DNA of 64,000 nucleotides from Synechococcus sp. CC9605 (GCF_000012625.1 NC_007516.1:1426001-1490000), one strand, 5' to 3'. Positions 49,150 to 58,940 are shown, counted from the first letter of the stretch. The notes: generated by a model from the letters alone, not told the origin. Made by a program: numbers and translations.

Positions 49150-50076
49150 TCAGCGGATCGCAGACCAGCTTTTGACCAAACGCGCAGCCTCAACCTGGTC
49201 ACACTGACCACCCTGGCCATTAACCATCGTGCAGATGTTGTTCACAGCGGTGGAAACAGCAGTCTCACCTGAAGCAACACCTTCTCCATTCAAAGGTGTT
49301 GAACTGATGGGAACACCACTGCGCTTGCTGATGCGCTTGAGGGTTTTTGTTGCATCCCACGATGGCTTGAAAATCACCAGTACATCGGAGGCTTTGATCT
49401 CTTTGGTGATTGCATTAAGACTCGACGGCCTCAGCACACCTCCTGTGGTGTGACTATCCAACATTGCAATCTCACGGAAGCCAAAACGATCCGCCATGTG
49501 GGAATACGTTCTGTGATCGGTCGCGATGACGCGACGGCTTTCGGGAAGATCAGCGAACTGAGCGGCTCCCCATGAACTGAGGCCGTCAAATACAACCACC
49601 GCTTGGCTGGTTCGGCGTGACACACCATCATGGGTTTCAGTCGGCAGGGCCTTCTTCAATTCGCTGGAGATCGCGCGGATCATGCCGGCTGAAGCTTGGG
49701 GGTCGTGCCACACATGAGGGTCAGAACCGCTGTATCCAGGCAAAGCAACCTCTCCTACAGCAACAACCGGACCCGAAGAAGAAATCTTTCGTACAGATGG
49801 CGTGAGATTGAACCCGTTGTGAACGACCAGAGCGGCTCCAGCCAGCGTCTGACGATCACTGGGCTTCAACTGATAGGCATGCGGATTACCACCGGGTGGA
49901 ATCAGGCAAGTCACTCGTGCCACATCACCAACAAGAGTCGTGGTGAGATCACACAGCGTTCCGTCAACGGCAACGATGTTGACCTGAGAAGCGTTGGCAG
50001 AGACTTGGGTTAGCCCCAGGATGAAAAGAGCAGACAGTGCGCTTTTTGTGCACCATGCCGGAACTCGCATCATCAT
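49150..50076 (-). CDS. znuA: Zinc ABC-transporter substrate-binding protein ZnuA
   Basis: 308 aa periplasmic zinc binder (cluster A-I). Signal peptide (KSALSALFILGLTQVSANAS). Metal ligands appear in NPHAYQLKPSD (first His), DPHVWHDPQASAG, DHRTYSHMADRFGFREIAML (second His with a conserved helix) and a late Asp region. The His-rich flexible loop often seen in ZnuA is absent. It diverges from znuC, and a perfect palindromic Zur site lies a few bases before the ATG. Three ATGs at the start are interchangeable. Confidence 0.9.
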   Translation of the reverse strand: MMMRVPAWCTKSALSALFILGLTQVSANASQVNIVAVDGTLCDLTTTLVGDVARVTCLIPPGGNPHAYQLKPSDRQTLAGAALVVHNGFNLTPSVRKISSSGPVVAVGEVALPGYSGSDPHVWHDPQASAGMIRAISSELKKALPTETHDGVSRRTSQAVVVFDGLSSWGAAQFADLPESRRVIATDHRTYSHMADRFGFREIAMLDSHTTGGVLRPSSLNAITKEIKASDVLVIFKPSWDATKTLKRISKRSGVPISSTPLNGEGVASGETAVSTAVNNICTMVNGQGGQCDQVEAARLVKSWSAIR

Positions 50077-50079
50077 CAG

Positions 50080-50094
50080 TGAGAATCATTCTCA
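50080..50094. promoter_or_regulatory. Perfect Zur operator between znuA and znuCB
   Basis: TGAGAATCATTCTCA is a perfect 7-1-7 palindrome positioned 4 bases before znuA and 68 bases before znuC, so one repressor dimer pair could control both directions. Confidence 0.88.
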
Positions 50095-50161
50095 TCTTGA
50101 TGAGGCCAGGGCTCCTGTCTCCACTTGAAAACCCAGTCCTTGAACCGACCACCTCAGCCTG

Positions 50162-50860
50162 GTGACGTCCTCCTTGCCTGATCAGTCCTCGGCCCTGTGT
50201 GCCGAACAACTCCGCTATCGATACGGAGAGCAAATGGCCATTGATGGAGTTTCGTTTGCACTGAGCAACGGAACACTGACGGCCTTGGTTGGGCCCAATG
50301 GCGCAGGCAAGTCCACGCTCCTCTATCTCCTGCAGGGTCGATTGCGCCAGTCCAGTGGTGCTGTGCATTGCAATGGCTCAATCGCGCTCATGCCTCAGAA
50401 AGCAGCCATTGACTGGAGTTTTCCAATCACTGTTGAGCAAATGGTGAAACTGGGCCAGCCGTCGCGCCAGGCATCAGCGTCCAGCCAATGCGTGGACTCC
50501 CTCCTGAAGCAGGTGGGTATGAACGGAATGGGATCAAGACGCCTGAACCAGCTGTCAGGAGGGCAACAACAGAGGGTGTTGCTGGCCCGCGCTCTGATGC
50601 AGAACGCCAGTGTTCTATTGCTGGATGAGCCCTGCAGCGCGATCGATCCACCAACACGGGCCCACCTACTGCAGGTCATGCGCCAACAGGCCGACCGAGG
50701 TCAGACCCTTCTGGTCAGCAGCCATGACTGGGGCAAAGCCCTCGACAGCTACGACCGAGTTCTGGTGATCAACAAACAACTGGTGGCCGACGGCACCCCC
50801 TCAGAGGTACGAAGCACGATCACGGATATGGACGGAATGATGGGGGATTGCTGTGCCTGA
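50162..50860 (+). CDS. znuC: Zinc ABC-transporter ATPase ZnuC
   Basis: 232 aa. Walker A LVGPNGAGKSTLL, Q-loop IALMPQKAAIDW, signature LSGGQQQRVLLARAL, Walker B VLLLDEPCSAID and switch VSSHDWGKA are all in order. The MPQKAAIDWSFPITVEQMV stretch is typical of the Mn/Zn class. The GTG start at 50162 is used. It overlaps znuB by 8 bases. Confidence 0.93.
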   Translation: MTSSLPDQSSALCAEQLRYRYGEQMAIDGVSFALSNGTLTALVGPNGAGKSTLLYLLQGRLRQSSGAVHCNGSIALMPQKAAIDWSFPITVEQMVKLGQPSRQASASSQCVDSLLKQVGMNGMGSRRLNQLSGGQQQRVLLARALMQNASVLLLDEPCSAIDPPTRAHLLQVMRQQADRGQTLLVSSHDWGKALDSYDRVLVINKQLVADGTPSEVRSTITDMDGMMGDCCA

Positions 50861-51629
50861 TCTTGATTTCTGGTGGGGATTACCCCTGCTGATTTCGCTG
50901 TTGGTCGGAAGCCTCTGCCCAGCAGCCGGATCCCTGTTAATCACGCAGCGGCGAATCCTCCTGGCCAACTTGATGGCGCACTCGGTTCTGCCGGGTCTCG
51001 TGCTGGCCCTCGCATTTGAACTGGACCCCAGCCTCGGCGGTTTAATCAGTGGTCTAATCGGTGCATTAATCGCTGAACAACTGACCCAACGGTTCCGTGG
51101 AAGGGAAGAAGGAGCCATGAACACCGTTCTGGCCGGCTTCACCGCCCTCGGTGTTCTGCTTGTGCCGCTATTGCAAGCCCGTGTCGACCTGGAATCAATC
51201 CTGTTTGGAGACATCCTTGCCTCCGGCACCCCTGATCTGATTCGCACCACCATCTCGGCCGTTGCCTTGGTCCTACTGCTGATCGGTCAGTACCAGGATC
51301 TGGTCTTCATCGGTGTTGATCCGGAAGGGGCTCTCGCTGCAAAGCGCCCCGTGCGACAGATCCGATTTATCGCCATCGTGGTAACCGCGCTGGTGGTGAT
51401 CAGCGCCATCACCGCTGTGGGGATTGTGCTGGTGATTGGTCTGTTGTGCGCTCCTGTGCTCATTCATGTGGAACGCAGCACCAGCCTGAAAAGTCTGATG
51501 CTGAAATCAGCGGGCACAGGATTGCTGCTCTGCGGGGGAGGGATGATGCTGGCGGTTCTCTGGGATTTACCCCCAGGACCGCTGATCGGGGTTCTTTGCA
51601 TGGCTCTACTCATCGTGAGAAGGCCGTAA
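50853..51629 (+). CDS. znuB: Zinc ABC-transporter permease ZnuB
   Basis: 258 aa ABC-3 family permease. Eight hydrophobic segments with family features: the initial LVGSLCPAAGSLLITQRRIL, then LLANLMAHSVLPGLVLA, GAMNTVLAGFTALGVLLV, LFGDILASGTPDLIRT and the late AITAVGIVLVIGLLCAPVLI. The GTG start at 50853 overlaps the znuC end. It completes ZnuABC. Confidence 0.93.
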   Translation: MPDLDFWWGLPLLISLLVGSLCPAAGSLLITQRRILLANLMAHSVLPGLVLALAFELDPSLGGLISGLIGALIAEQLTQRFRGREEGAMNTVLAGFTALGVLLVPLLQARVDLESILFGDILASGTPDLIRTTISAVALVLLLIGQYQDLVFIGVDPEGALAAKRPVRQIRFIAIVVTALVVISAITAVGIVLVIGLLCAPVLIHVERSTSLKSLMLKSAGTGLLLCGGGMMLAVLWDLPPGPLIGVLCMALLIVRRP

Positions 51630-51794
51630 TCACTGCTGCGACAGACGCAACATCCGATCAAGGCGGCGCCGCATTCGCCGCATCAATGTGCGTTCTTGCT
51701 CCTGGCGGAAGGTGCGCTGAAAGGCCAGGAATAACACAGTCAACGTTGAGGCCATCCCTACGCTGAACAGGGCGATCAAGCTTGCATCGTTCAT
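51630..51794 (-). CDS. Single-helix membrane protein, 54 aa
   Basis: ATG 51794 gives MNDASLIALFSVGMASTLTV, then a strongly basic tail (QEQERTLMRRMRRRLDRMLR). It has a type I-like short N-terminus, one helix and a cytoplasmic Arg-rich part. It converges with znuB with adjacent stops and lies 16 bases after the next small membrane gene. The function is unknown. Confidence 0.6.
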   Translation of the reverse strand: MNDASLIALFSVGMASTLTVLFLAFQRTFRQEQERTLMRRMRRRLDRMLRLSQQ

Positions 51795-51810
51795 GACTCC
51801 ATTCACTCCG

Positions 51811-52047
51811 CTACTGAACAAAGGCGAACCAACCACCAGCCAGGGCTGCAATCAAACCACAGGCGAGGGCTTGAAGCACAAATTGGCCTGAGTCTTTTTT
51901 TTCCCAACGATCAATGGCCTTAGATGCCGTCACAAACGGTTCTTTGTCTTTGATCAGCTTTTCGAGATACCGCTCGATGAATTGATCATCGAGATCGAGC
52001 CGACGAAGCTTAGAACGGATCTGATTAAGTTCAAACTGATTCATCAT
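51811..52047 (-). CDS. Tail-anchored small protein, 78 aa
   Basis: A charged helical N-terminal part (MNQFELNQIRSKLRRLDLDD, IERYLEKLIKDKEPFVTASK) and a C-terminal transmembrane segment (VLQALACGLIAALAGGWFAF) make a tail-anchored layout. It probably forms a unit with the 54-aa gene. No family is recognised. Confidence 0.65.
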   Translation of the reverse strand: MMNQFELNQIRSKLRRLDLDDQFIERYLEKLIKDKEPFVTASKAIDRWEKKDSGQFVLQALACGLIAALAGGWFAFVQ

Positions 52048-52271
52048 TCGAAAATCTCACAACTTCGCAACCATGAACATTGAATTCCCGTTCCGATTGA
52101 ATCAATTCTGAAAAGATTAACCATCTTTTAACAGAGCCAATCCAAAAATTTCTGGTTGATTACTTTAGCGAGACCGAACTCGTTACGTGGCCCTTCAAGA
52201 AAAGAAAGCTCACTGCTGTCATTTCAAGTAATCCCAAACTCGATTGATCACTAGCAAGTTCATCAAAATCC

Positions 52272-52463
52272 CTAAAAACCTTTGGCACTGCCGCGTCGCT
52301 TCGGTTGCATCACTTCAATCGTCTTTGGCCTTGTCTTACTGGAGTACCAAATACGTTGCGCTTCTTCATAGCTCTCCACATCCTTGAACGATCCATCACG
52401 CAACCAGACGCGGTAGTGGTGTCGGTCATAGGGTTCGGAACTGGTTTCAGTGAAGTGTTTCAT
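52272..52463 (-). CDS. Small conserved-looking protein, 63 aa
   Basis: MKHFTETSSEPYDRHHYRVW, then RDGSFKDVESYEEAQRIWYS and a basic tail (KTIEVMQPKRRGSAKGF). The pattern of a strand, the DGS turn, a helix starting SYEEAQ and a strand resembles small picocyanobacterial proteins. The role is unknown. It is well separated from its neighbours. Confidence 0.65.
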   Translation of the reverse strand: MKHFTETSSEPYDRHHYRVWLRDGSFKDVESYEEAQRIWYSSKTRPKTIEVMQPKRRGSAKGF

Positions 52464-52499
52464 GCAGCGAAAAAAGTAGTGACAAACAAGACCTGCTGG

Positions 52500-53675
52500 T
52501 CAATGAGACCCAAGTCTGGTGAACGCTGCGCGACGTGGATCTCGATACCGCTCCGCCACATGCTTGCCCCATAACCCTTCCCAGTAGAAAAAGATCACGC
52601 CATGACCGCGCTGGCGGGCCAGTCGAACTTTTTGCTCCAGAACAGCCATCGAAGTGGTGCGCTTGCCAAATCCCGCCAACACGCCAATCTGCGAAGGAAT
52701 ACCCCAGTCGCGGGCTTTGCGCAGAGCCGGCTGATCCAGGTCTTTGGCAAATCCTCGAACCGAATAGGCATAGTTCTGCACCACCAACTCTTCAATCAGC
52801 CCGCCCAAAGCCCAGAGCTCCCAGTCCTGCAACCAGAGGTTGTAGGCCGAACGAAAGGGGCCTGGAGACAAGCTGATCCGGGTGGAGAGGCCTTCCTGCT
52901 TGAGACGTTGCCGCAATTCACGCAGCAGCGAGGTGAGTTGATTGCGGCGCCATTTCATCCAATATCGATTGCTGTGATCCCCAGGAGGCGCCAGTCCCGT
53001 CTCCTGCCGGTAGAGCGCCAGGGTGGTGGGGTCATAACCGAAATGAACGGGCCAGGCGAAGTGATCGTCCAGTTGCAGGCCGTCCATCGGACAGCGCTTG
53101 AGGGTTTCCACCACCAAACCAATGAATCGGGCACGAACCTCCGGATGGGCTGGATTGAGCCAAGCCATCCGATGGTTGCCATGCATGGCCATCCAACGTT
53201 GGCCATTGGCTTTGGCCAAGACCCAGCTGGGGTTCTCATGAACAACAGCTGAATCAGCCGGTTCCATCAGGCCGTACTCAAACCAGGGCATCACCTTGAT
53301 GCCGCGGCGCCGACCTTCCGCCGCCAGGGTGCAGATGGGATCAAGTCCGACCCCAGCCTTCTGCAGCGGTGGCTCCACCGGAGCGAAGCGGCTGCGATGA
53401 AAGGTGGTGCCTCGACTCCAAACGTTTGGCACCACGCGATTGAAGCCCGCATGCTGCAGCTGCTGCATCGCAGCGCTGATGCGCTTCCGGTCGTAATAGA
53501 GCTTGCTGGGGCTGTTGGTCAGCCACACCCCCATGGTGCTGCGGTTTCGGAGCAGCCGGTCCAGTCGAGACTCGGCCATCACAGGGGCCGGAAGCCCCGC
53601 CATCAGGCTGGCCAGGGCAACACCAATCAATGGCCTCCACCGTTGAGCCAACGCCGTTGAAGCACCGGGCATCAA
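52500..53675 (-). CDS. Family 10-like glycosyl hydrolase-like protein, 391 aa
   Basis: Secreted (signal ASLMAGLPAPVMAES). TIM-barrel features of the GHL10/DUF4015 group: GVWLTNSPSKLYYDRKRISA, AAEGRRRGIKVMPWFEYGLM, MAWLNPAHPEVRARFIGLVV and MDGLQLDDHFAWPVHFGYDP, with acidic residues in DD placed at the barrel mouth. Such proteins act on surface polysaccharide or cell wall, but the substrate is unknown. The length is normal. Confidence 0.8.
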   Translation of the reverse strand: MMPGASTALAQRWRPLIGVALASLMAGLPAPVMAESRLDRLLRNRSTMGVWLTNSPSKLYYDRKRISAAMQQLQHAGFNRVVPNVWSRGTTFHRSRFAPVEPPLQKAGVGLDPICTLAAEGRRRGIKVMPWFEYGLMEPADSAVVHENPSWVLAKANGQRWMAMHGNHRMAWLNPAHPEVRARFIGLVVETLKRCPMDGLQLDDHFAWPVHFGYDPTTLALYRQETGLAPPGDHSNRYWMKWRRNQLTSLLRELRQRLKQEGLSTRISLSPGPFRSAYNLWLQDWELWALGGLIEELVVQNYAYSVRGFAKDLDQPALRKARDWGIPSQIGVLAGFGKRTTSMAVLEQKVRLARQRGHGVIFFYWEGLWGKHVAERYRDPRRAAFTRLGSH

Positions 53676-53749
53676 GGATGGCCCGAATCAATCCTGACCA
53701 AGCCGAACCAAGCCCGCTCGTTCAACAGTCCATGGCCCCGAGCCAACGA

Positions 53750-54745
53750 TCAGCGGAACATCGAGCTCACGGAGCTCTCTTCATGGATGCGCCAGATGGC
53801 TTCCCCCAGCATGTTGGCCACGGAGAGCACCTTCAGCTGAGGGAAGACCCGATCCTGTGGGATCGGAATGCTGTTGGTCACAACCACCTGCTCAAACAGG
53901 CCCTCAGCGGACAGGCGTTCGCTGGCGGGGGGAGAGAACACGGCGTGGGTGGCGCAGGCCAGCACCCGCTTGGCCCCTTGCTCCCGCAGCAACCGTGCCC
54001 CCGCGCAGATCGTGCCGCCGGTGTCGATCATGTCGTCGATCAGGATCGCCGTCCGCCCCGCCACATCACCAATCACCGTGAGGCTCTCGGCCATGTTGTG
54101 GCCAGTGCGGCGCTTGTCGATGATCGCCAGCGGAGCATCGTTCATCTGCTTGGCAAACGCCCGGGCCCGAGCCACGCCCCCAACGTCAGGAGACACCACC
54201 ACCACATCTCCGAGATCCTGTGTGGAGAGGTAGTCCACCAACACCGGGGATCCGTAGATGTGATCGCAGGGGATATCGAAGTAGCCCTGGATCTGAGCGG
54301 AGTGCAGGTCCATCGCCAGGACGCGGTCAACACCCGACGTCACCAGCAGGTTGGCCGTGAGCTTGGCCGTGATTGATTCACGACCGGCAGTCTTGCGGTC
54401 CGCTCGGGCATAGCCGTAGTAGGGCACCACGGCGGTGATCTGCCGTGCCGAGGCCCGTCTGCAGGCATCCACCATGATCAGCAGCTCCATCAGGTGGTCA
54501 TTCACCGGCGCGCAGGTGGGCTGGATCAAGAACACATCACAGCCGCGGATCGACTCCTGGATCTGCACGTAGAGCTCACCATCGGCAAAACGCTTGCAGA
54601 CGCGGGGACCATCGGGAACCCCGAGGTAAGCGGAGATCTCCTTGGCTAGAGCAGGGTTCGAAGTGCCGCTGAACAGACGCAGTCGGCGGCTGTCAGGGGC
54701 CAGCTGCTCCTGTTCGGCACGGGCAGCTGTCAGGAAACTGGTCAC
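53750..54745 (-). CDS. prs: Ribose-phosphate pyrophosphokinase
   Basis: 331 aa from GTG 54745 (the longer frame adds a non-conserved stretch). PRPP synthase: LFSGTSNPALAKEISAYLGV, FADGELYVQIQESIRGCDVF, the ATP-binding VPYYGYARADRKTAGRESIT, HSAQIQGYFDIPCDHIYGSP, VVSPDVGGVARARAFAKQMN, and the PRPP loop AILIDDMIDTGGTICAGA. All landmarks are intact. It supplies PRPP for nucleotide, His and Trp synthesis. Confidence 0.95.
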   Translation of the reverse strand: MTSFLTAARAEQEQLAPDSRRLRLFSGTSNPALAKEISAYLGVPDGPRVCKRFADGELYVQIQESIRGCDVFLIQPTCAPVNDHLMELLIMVDACRRASARQITAVVPYYGYARADRKTAGRESITAKLTANLLVTSGVDRVLAMDLHSAQIQGYFDIPCDHIYGSPVLVDYLSTQDLGDVVVVSPDVGGVARARAFAKQMNDAPLAIIDKRRTGHNMAESLTVIGDVAGRTAILIDDMIDTGGTICAGARLLREQGAKRVLACATHAVFSPPASERLSAEGLFEQVVVTNSIPIPQDRVFPQLKVLSVANMLGEAIWRIHEESSVSSMFR

Positions 54746-54777
54746 GGCGCCCGCGGAACGAATTCTGCTGTAATCCG

Positions 54778-55302
54778 ATGGTAGAGGTGAGCAGTGCCCC
54801 CATGTCCACAGGTTTCCCACTGTTGGTGGGTGCGGGCCCCCTTCCTGAACTCAAAATGCGCCAGGCCTGCGAAGCCCTGGCCCGGGCTTGCGGCTGCCCT
54901 CTCACCACCGTGGCCAGTGGTGCATCACCGGCTGAAGTCCTGCAGACCAACCCGGCGGCAACAGGGCTGGTGCGGCTCAGCGGTGACGCGGCCAGGCCGA
55001 CCCCGGAGGGAGATGCCAGCTGGCTGCAGGCCCTGGCCGACTGGCGTCAGCCGGTGCTGCTGCTGACCAATGCAGATCAGGACGGTTCGATCTCTGGCGC
55101 AGCCGCGGCCTATGCCGCCCTCTGCCGGGAGCTGCAGGTGCCGCTGCTCGGCCTGGTGCAGCTCCAGGGCCCCTGGATCGGCCCAGCGCGACGCCGTGAC
55201 GGCCTCAGCTGGCTGGGCTGGATTCCCGATGAACAGCATCCGGAACAGGCCGAATGCGTCGACGCCCTCGCCCGGAGGCTGCAACTCCGCAGCCCTGCTT
55301 AA
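54778..55302 (+). CDS. Cyanobacterial hypothetical protein, 174 aa
   Basis: An Ala/Leu-rich alpha/beta protein (GFPLLVGAGPLPELKMRQAC, LADWRQPVLLLTNADQDGSI, AAYAALCRELQVPLLGLVQL). Its alternating strands and helices suggest a Rossmann-like or P-loop-like fold but no motif is complete. It is probably a conserved cyanobacterial protein. It converges with the LCP gene by 4 bases and diverges from prs. Confidence 0.65.
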   Translation: MVEVSSAPMSTGFPLLVGAGPLPELKMRQACEALARACGCPLTTVASGASPAEVLQTNPAATGLVRLSGDAARPTPEGDASWLQALADWRQPVLLLTNADQDGSISGAAAAYAALCRELQVPLLGLVQLQGPWIGPARRRDGLSWLGWIPDEQHPEQAECVDALARRLQLRSPA

Positions 55303-56231
55303 GGCTGGGGCCAGAGAGGGCGGCTGGCACTGGCTTCGATCTGGCGCAAGGTCCGTTCACCGGCCCGCTCGGCCAGGGGCAGGCGGCTGATCCGTGCGGG
55401 TTCAGGGCTGGCGATGAGCGCCGCGGCCAGGCTCAGCTGCTCCGAACGACTGAGGTTGGTCTCCAGCTCAAGGTTCAGTTGGTTCACCAGCCCAGGAATC
55501 ATCCCAATGCCACTGGGGTCCTTGACCTGTTCGATCAGACCCTCCACAAGGATGTTTTGACGCTGGCGACGCTGGGAGACAGCCTTGGGGTCAGGCAGGT
55601 GGCGCACCAGCTGTTCCGCCTGGGCTCCGTTCAGACGTTGTCGCCCGGCCTGGAGCAGGACGGTGTAGTCCTGCGTCTTGTCTTGGCGCTTGTAGGACTC
55701 GCTCAGCACCACCTCAACCTCGCCCAGACCATCCACCAGGCGGCGTAAGGCAGCGCGGGGCACAACCACGTAGCGCTTTGGATCACCCTCCTGAAGACCA
55801 ACAATGTCGCGGATGGCATCGCTGAGAAGACTGACGCCACCCTGTCGCCACAACTGAGCCAAGCGACCCGGATTCTCTTCACCAGGAAGCTGAACGCCGA
55901 GCTCGGTGGGAATCTGGAGCACCTGAAGCGGCTCCTGGGCAGCAATGCGGAGCAGCAGCAGTGCATCGGCATTGGCGGGCCCCTGGGGTGCGGCCTGATT
56001 GGAGGCCGCACCCAGACGATCCCCATCCACACCGATCACCAACACGGTGACGGGGGCTTCAGGAAAAGGGGCCAGAGTTACAGATTGATCCGAACTCAGC
56101 GGAGCGTCCGCGGCAACTCGATCGGGTTTCGGCCAGAGGGTCGCCAGCAACCACCCGGTCACACCAATCCCCAGCACGGCGGCACCGACACACAGCGCAC
56201 CGCGAACACGGGGTGGCGACAACCAGTTCAT
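55299..56231 (-). CDS. LytR-CpsA-Psr (LCP) family protein, 310 aa
   Basis: An N-terminal membrane anchor ([20 protein letters not shown]) is followed by an LCP domain. [20 protein letters not shown] corresponds to the conserved start, with [23 protein letters not shown] and [19 protein letters not shown] in place, and [16 protein letters not shown] at the end. LCP proteins attach glycopolymers to the envelope. Some typical Arg residues are less clear, so activity is inferred only from the fold. Confidence 0.8.
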   Translation of the reverse strand: MNWLSPPRVRGALCVGAAVLGIGVTGWLLATLWPKPDRVAADAPLSSDQSVTLAPFPEAPVTVLVIGVDGDRLGAASNQAAPQGPANADALLLLRIAAQEPLQVLQIPTELGVQLPGEENPGRLAQLWRQGGVSLLSDAIRDIVGLQEGDPKRYVVVPRAALRRLVDGLGEVEVVLSESYKRQDKTQDYTVLLQAGRQRLNGAQAEQLVRHLPDPKAVSQRRQRQNILVEGLIEQVKDPSGIGMIPGLVNQLNLELETNLSRSEQLSLAAALIASPEPARISRLPLAERAGERTLRQIEASASRPLWPQP

Positions 56232-56310
56232 TTCGCTGGGCGAACCGCAATGGCGCTTAGTTTCGCCCAGATCTCCAGTTCCTAGCCTGGGCCCCGTGAA
56301 GCCGTCATCG

Positions 56311-57339
56311 ATGTCCCTCCGCCACGACTACCGCAGCCGACCACCCGAACAGGTGCGCGTGGTGGTGTTCGGAGCCACGGGCTACATCGGCCGCTTTGTG
56401 GTGAAAGAACTGGTGGAGCGGGGCTACCAGGTGATCGCCTTCGCCCGCGAGCGCAGCGGCGTCGGTGGTCGCCAGAGCAGGGACGAAGTCATCGCGGATT
56501 TACCCGGGGCTGAGTTGCGCTTCGGGGATGTCACCGATCCAGCCTCGATCGCAGCCGAGGCCTTCGATCAACCCACGGATGTGGTGGTGAGTTGCCTGGC
56601 CTCCCGCACCGGCGGCCGCAAGGATTCCTGGGCGATTGACCACGCAGCGACCCTGAACACCTACGAGCAGGGTCGCGCTGCAGGAGCAGCCCATTTCGTG
56701 CTGCTTTCAGCCATCTGCGTGCAGAAACCACTGCTGGAATTTCAGAAAGCGAAGCTGGCCTTCGAAGCCGTGTTGCAGGCGGATGAGGAGGTGACCCACT
56801 CCATCGTTCGCCCCACCGCCTTCTTCAAAAGCCTCGGTGGACAGGTGGAAAGCTGCCGCAAGGGCGGCCCCTACGTGATGTTCGGAGGCGGAACCCTGGC
56901 CAGCTGCAAGCCGATCAGCGAAGCCGATCTGGCCCGGTTCATGGCGGACTGCATCCATGACGAGTCCAAACGCAACCAGGTGCTGCCCATCGGGGGACCG
57001 GGTCCAGCACTGAGCGCCCGGGAGCAGGGAGAGATGCTCTTCCGTGCATTGAACAAGCCAGAGCGCATGCTGTCGGTGCCGATTGCCTTGATGGATGGGC
57101 CGATCGCTCTGCTGAACGCTCTGTCTCGGCTGTTCCCAGGCATCAACGACACTGCGGAGTTTGGACGCATCGGCCGCTACTACGCCAGCGAATCGATGCT
57201 CGTCTGGGACGAGCAGAGGCAGTGCTACGACGCGGACGCAACGCCGTCCTATGGAACCGACACGCTGGAGCAGTTCTTCGAGCGTGTGGCACGGGAGGGC
57301 ATGGCCGGGCAGGACCTGGGGGATGCCGCACTTTTCTGA
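56311..57339 (+). CDS. bciA: Divinyl (proto)chlorophyllide 8-vinyl reductase, BciA/DVR type
   Basis: NADPH-dependent enzyme reducing the 8-vinyl group in chlorophyll synthesis. Rossmann motif [20 protein letters not shown], then [40 protein letters not shown], the diagnostic [54 protein letters not shown] and the end MAGQDLG. This strongly matches plant DVR. Its presence indicates monovinyl chlorophyll (Synechococcus rather than typical Prochlorococcus). An alternative GTG start lies 15 bases earlier. It diverges from the LCP gene. Confidence 0.93.
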   Translation: MSLRHDYRSRPPEQVRVVVFGATGYIGRFVVKELVERGYQVIAFARERSGVGGRQSRDEVIADLPGAELRFGDVTDPASIAAEAFDQPTDVVVSCLASRTGGRKDSWAIDHAATLNTYEQGRAAGAAHFVLLSAICVQKPLLEFQKAKLAFEAVLQADEEVTHSIVRPTAFFKSLGGQVESCRKGGPYVMFGGGTLASCKPISEADLARFMADCIHDESKRNQVLPIGGPGPALSAREQGEMLFRALNKPERMLSVPIALMDGPIALLNALSRLFPGINDTAEFGRIGRYYASESMLVWDEQRQCYDADATPSYGTDTLEQFFERVAREGMAGQDLGDAALF

Positions 57340-57371
57340 AGCAGCCATCCTTGGGAGACGAAGAGGCCCCC

Positions 57372-58940
57372 ATGGATCAGTCCACTGTTGACCTGTCCAA
57401 GGCTGAACCTGGGCGCAGCACCGGGGTGCTGCTGCATCCCACCGCCCTGCCGGGTAGTCCCGTCTGCGGCAGCTTTGGAGAGCCTTGTCGCCGTTGGCTC
57501 CAGCTGCTGGCCGACCATGACATCGGCGTCTGGCAGATGCTGCCGCTGGCTCCGCCGGATCCCACCGGCTCGCCCTACAGCTCTCCCTCCTGCAATGCGC
57601 TGAACCCCTGGTTCCTGGACGGCCAGGACCTGGCCAATGAGGGATTCATCAGCGGTGACGCCCTCAGGGCTACTCCCGGAGCTGATGCACCGCTCGAGGG
57701 AGCGGAGCATGTGGACTTCAGCCTCGCCAGGCAACGGTCCGCTGCCCTCGGCGATGCCTTGCTTGATGCCTGGCCTGAGCAGGATCCAGTGCGACATGCC
57801 GACTTCAAGCGCTGGACGCACCAGCAGCGCTCCTGGCTGGACGACCACGCCCGTTTTCGCGTCCTGCACGATCAAAACCACAAACCCTGGTGGGAGTGGC
57901 CGCTCCCCCTGGCCCGGCATGACAACAAGGCCCTGCGGGCCTGGGCTGAGCAACACCACGGCGCGCTGCTACGGGAACAACTGACCCAGTGGCATCTCGA
58001 TCGGCAGTGGCAGGCAATCCGCCGCCAAGCGGCAGAGCTGGGCATCCAGCTGTTTGGCGACCTGCCCTTCTATGTGAGCAGTGACAGCGCCGATGTCTGG
58101 AGCAACCGTTCGCTCTTCACCGTCAAGGAGAACGGCCAGCTCACCACCCAGAGCGGCGTGCCGCCCGATTACTTCTCGGAAACCGGACAGCTGTGGGGCT
58201 CACCGGTGTACCGCTGGGGACAGCATCGGATCACGCGGTTCCACTGGTGGCGGCGAAGAATCGCGCGGCAGAGAGAGTTTGTGGACCTGCTGCGCCTGGA
58301 TCACTTCCGTGCCCTAGCGGCCTTCTGGGCCGTCCCCGGTGCCGACAGCACCGCGGAGAACGGTCAATGGCAGCCCTCCCCAGGCCATGCCCTGCTGCGC
58401 AAGCTGCGCAGAGATGCCGGTGGTGCTCTTCCCTTGATTGCCGAGGATCTCGGCGTGATCACACCGGATGTGGAGGAGCTCCGCGATGCGTTCCGGTTGC
58501 CTGGCATGAAAGTGCTGCAGTTCGCGTTCGATGGCGAGCGCGACAACCCTTATCTGCCGGAAAACACCAATGGGCATCGATGGGTCGTCTACACCGGCAC
58601 CCACGACAACCCCACAACCCTGGGATGGTGGAACGCTTTGGATGCCGACAGCCGGAACCGCATCGCGACGCGGGTGAATGGTGAGATCACAGCTCCAGCC
58701 TGGCATCTGCTCGACATGGCCTTTGCCACGACCGCAGGCCTGGTGATCGCCCCACTGCAGGACCTGATGCACCTGGACGACCGGGCCAGGTTCAACACTC
58801 CCGGCACCAGCGAAGGCAACTGGAGCTGGAGGCTTCAAAGCTTTGATGCAGCGCTGGGGAATGCACTGAACGGCTATGGAAGCAGGGGAGCCGTCTGGGG
58901 ACGGTCGCTTGCGGGAGCAGGCAGTTTGTTGACCCGATAA
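57372..58940 (+). CDS. malQ: 4-alpha-glucanotransferase (amylomaltase)
   Basis: 522 aa GH77 enzyme for starch and glycogen turnover. ATG 57372 gives MDQSTVDLSKAEPG. Motifs in order: GVLLHPTALPGSPVCGSFGE, VWQMLPLAPPDPTGSPYSSP, GIQLFGDLPFYVSSDSADVW, the nucleophile DLLRLDHFRALAAFWAVP, the acid in PLIAEDLGVITPDVEELR, and YTGTHDNPTTLGWW. All catalytic residues are present. It is 32 bases downstream of bciA in the same direction. Its end overlaps the convergent RodZ-like gene. Confidence 0.95.
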   Translation: MDQSTVDLSKAEPGRSTGVLLHPTALPGSPVCGSFGEPCRRWLQLLADHDIGVWQMLPLAPPDPTGSPYSSPSCNALNPWFLDGQDLANEGFISGDALRATPGADAPLEGAEHVDFSLARQRSAALGDALLDAWPEQDPVRHADFKRWTHQQRSWLDDHARFRVLHDQNHKPWWEWPLPLARHDNKALRAWAEQHHGALLREQLTQWHLDRQWQAIRRQAAELGIQLFGDLPFYVSSDSADVWSNRSLFTVKENGQLTTQSGVPPDYFSETGQLWGSPVYRWGQHRITRFHWWRRRIARQREFVDLLRLDHFRALAAFWAVPGADSTAENGQWQPSPGHALLRKLRRDAGGALPLIAEDLGVITPDVEELRDAFRLPGMKVLQFAFDGERDNPYLPENTNGHRWVVYTGTHDNPTTLGWWNALDADSRNRIATRVNGEITAPAWHLLDMAFATTAGLVIAPLQDLMHLDDRARFNTPGTSEGNWSWRLQSFDAALGNALNGYGSRGAVWGRSLAGAGSLLTR

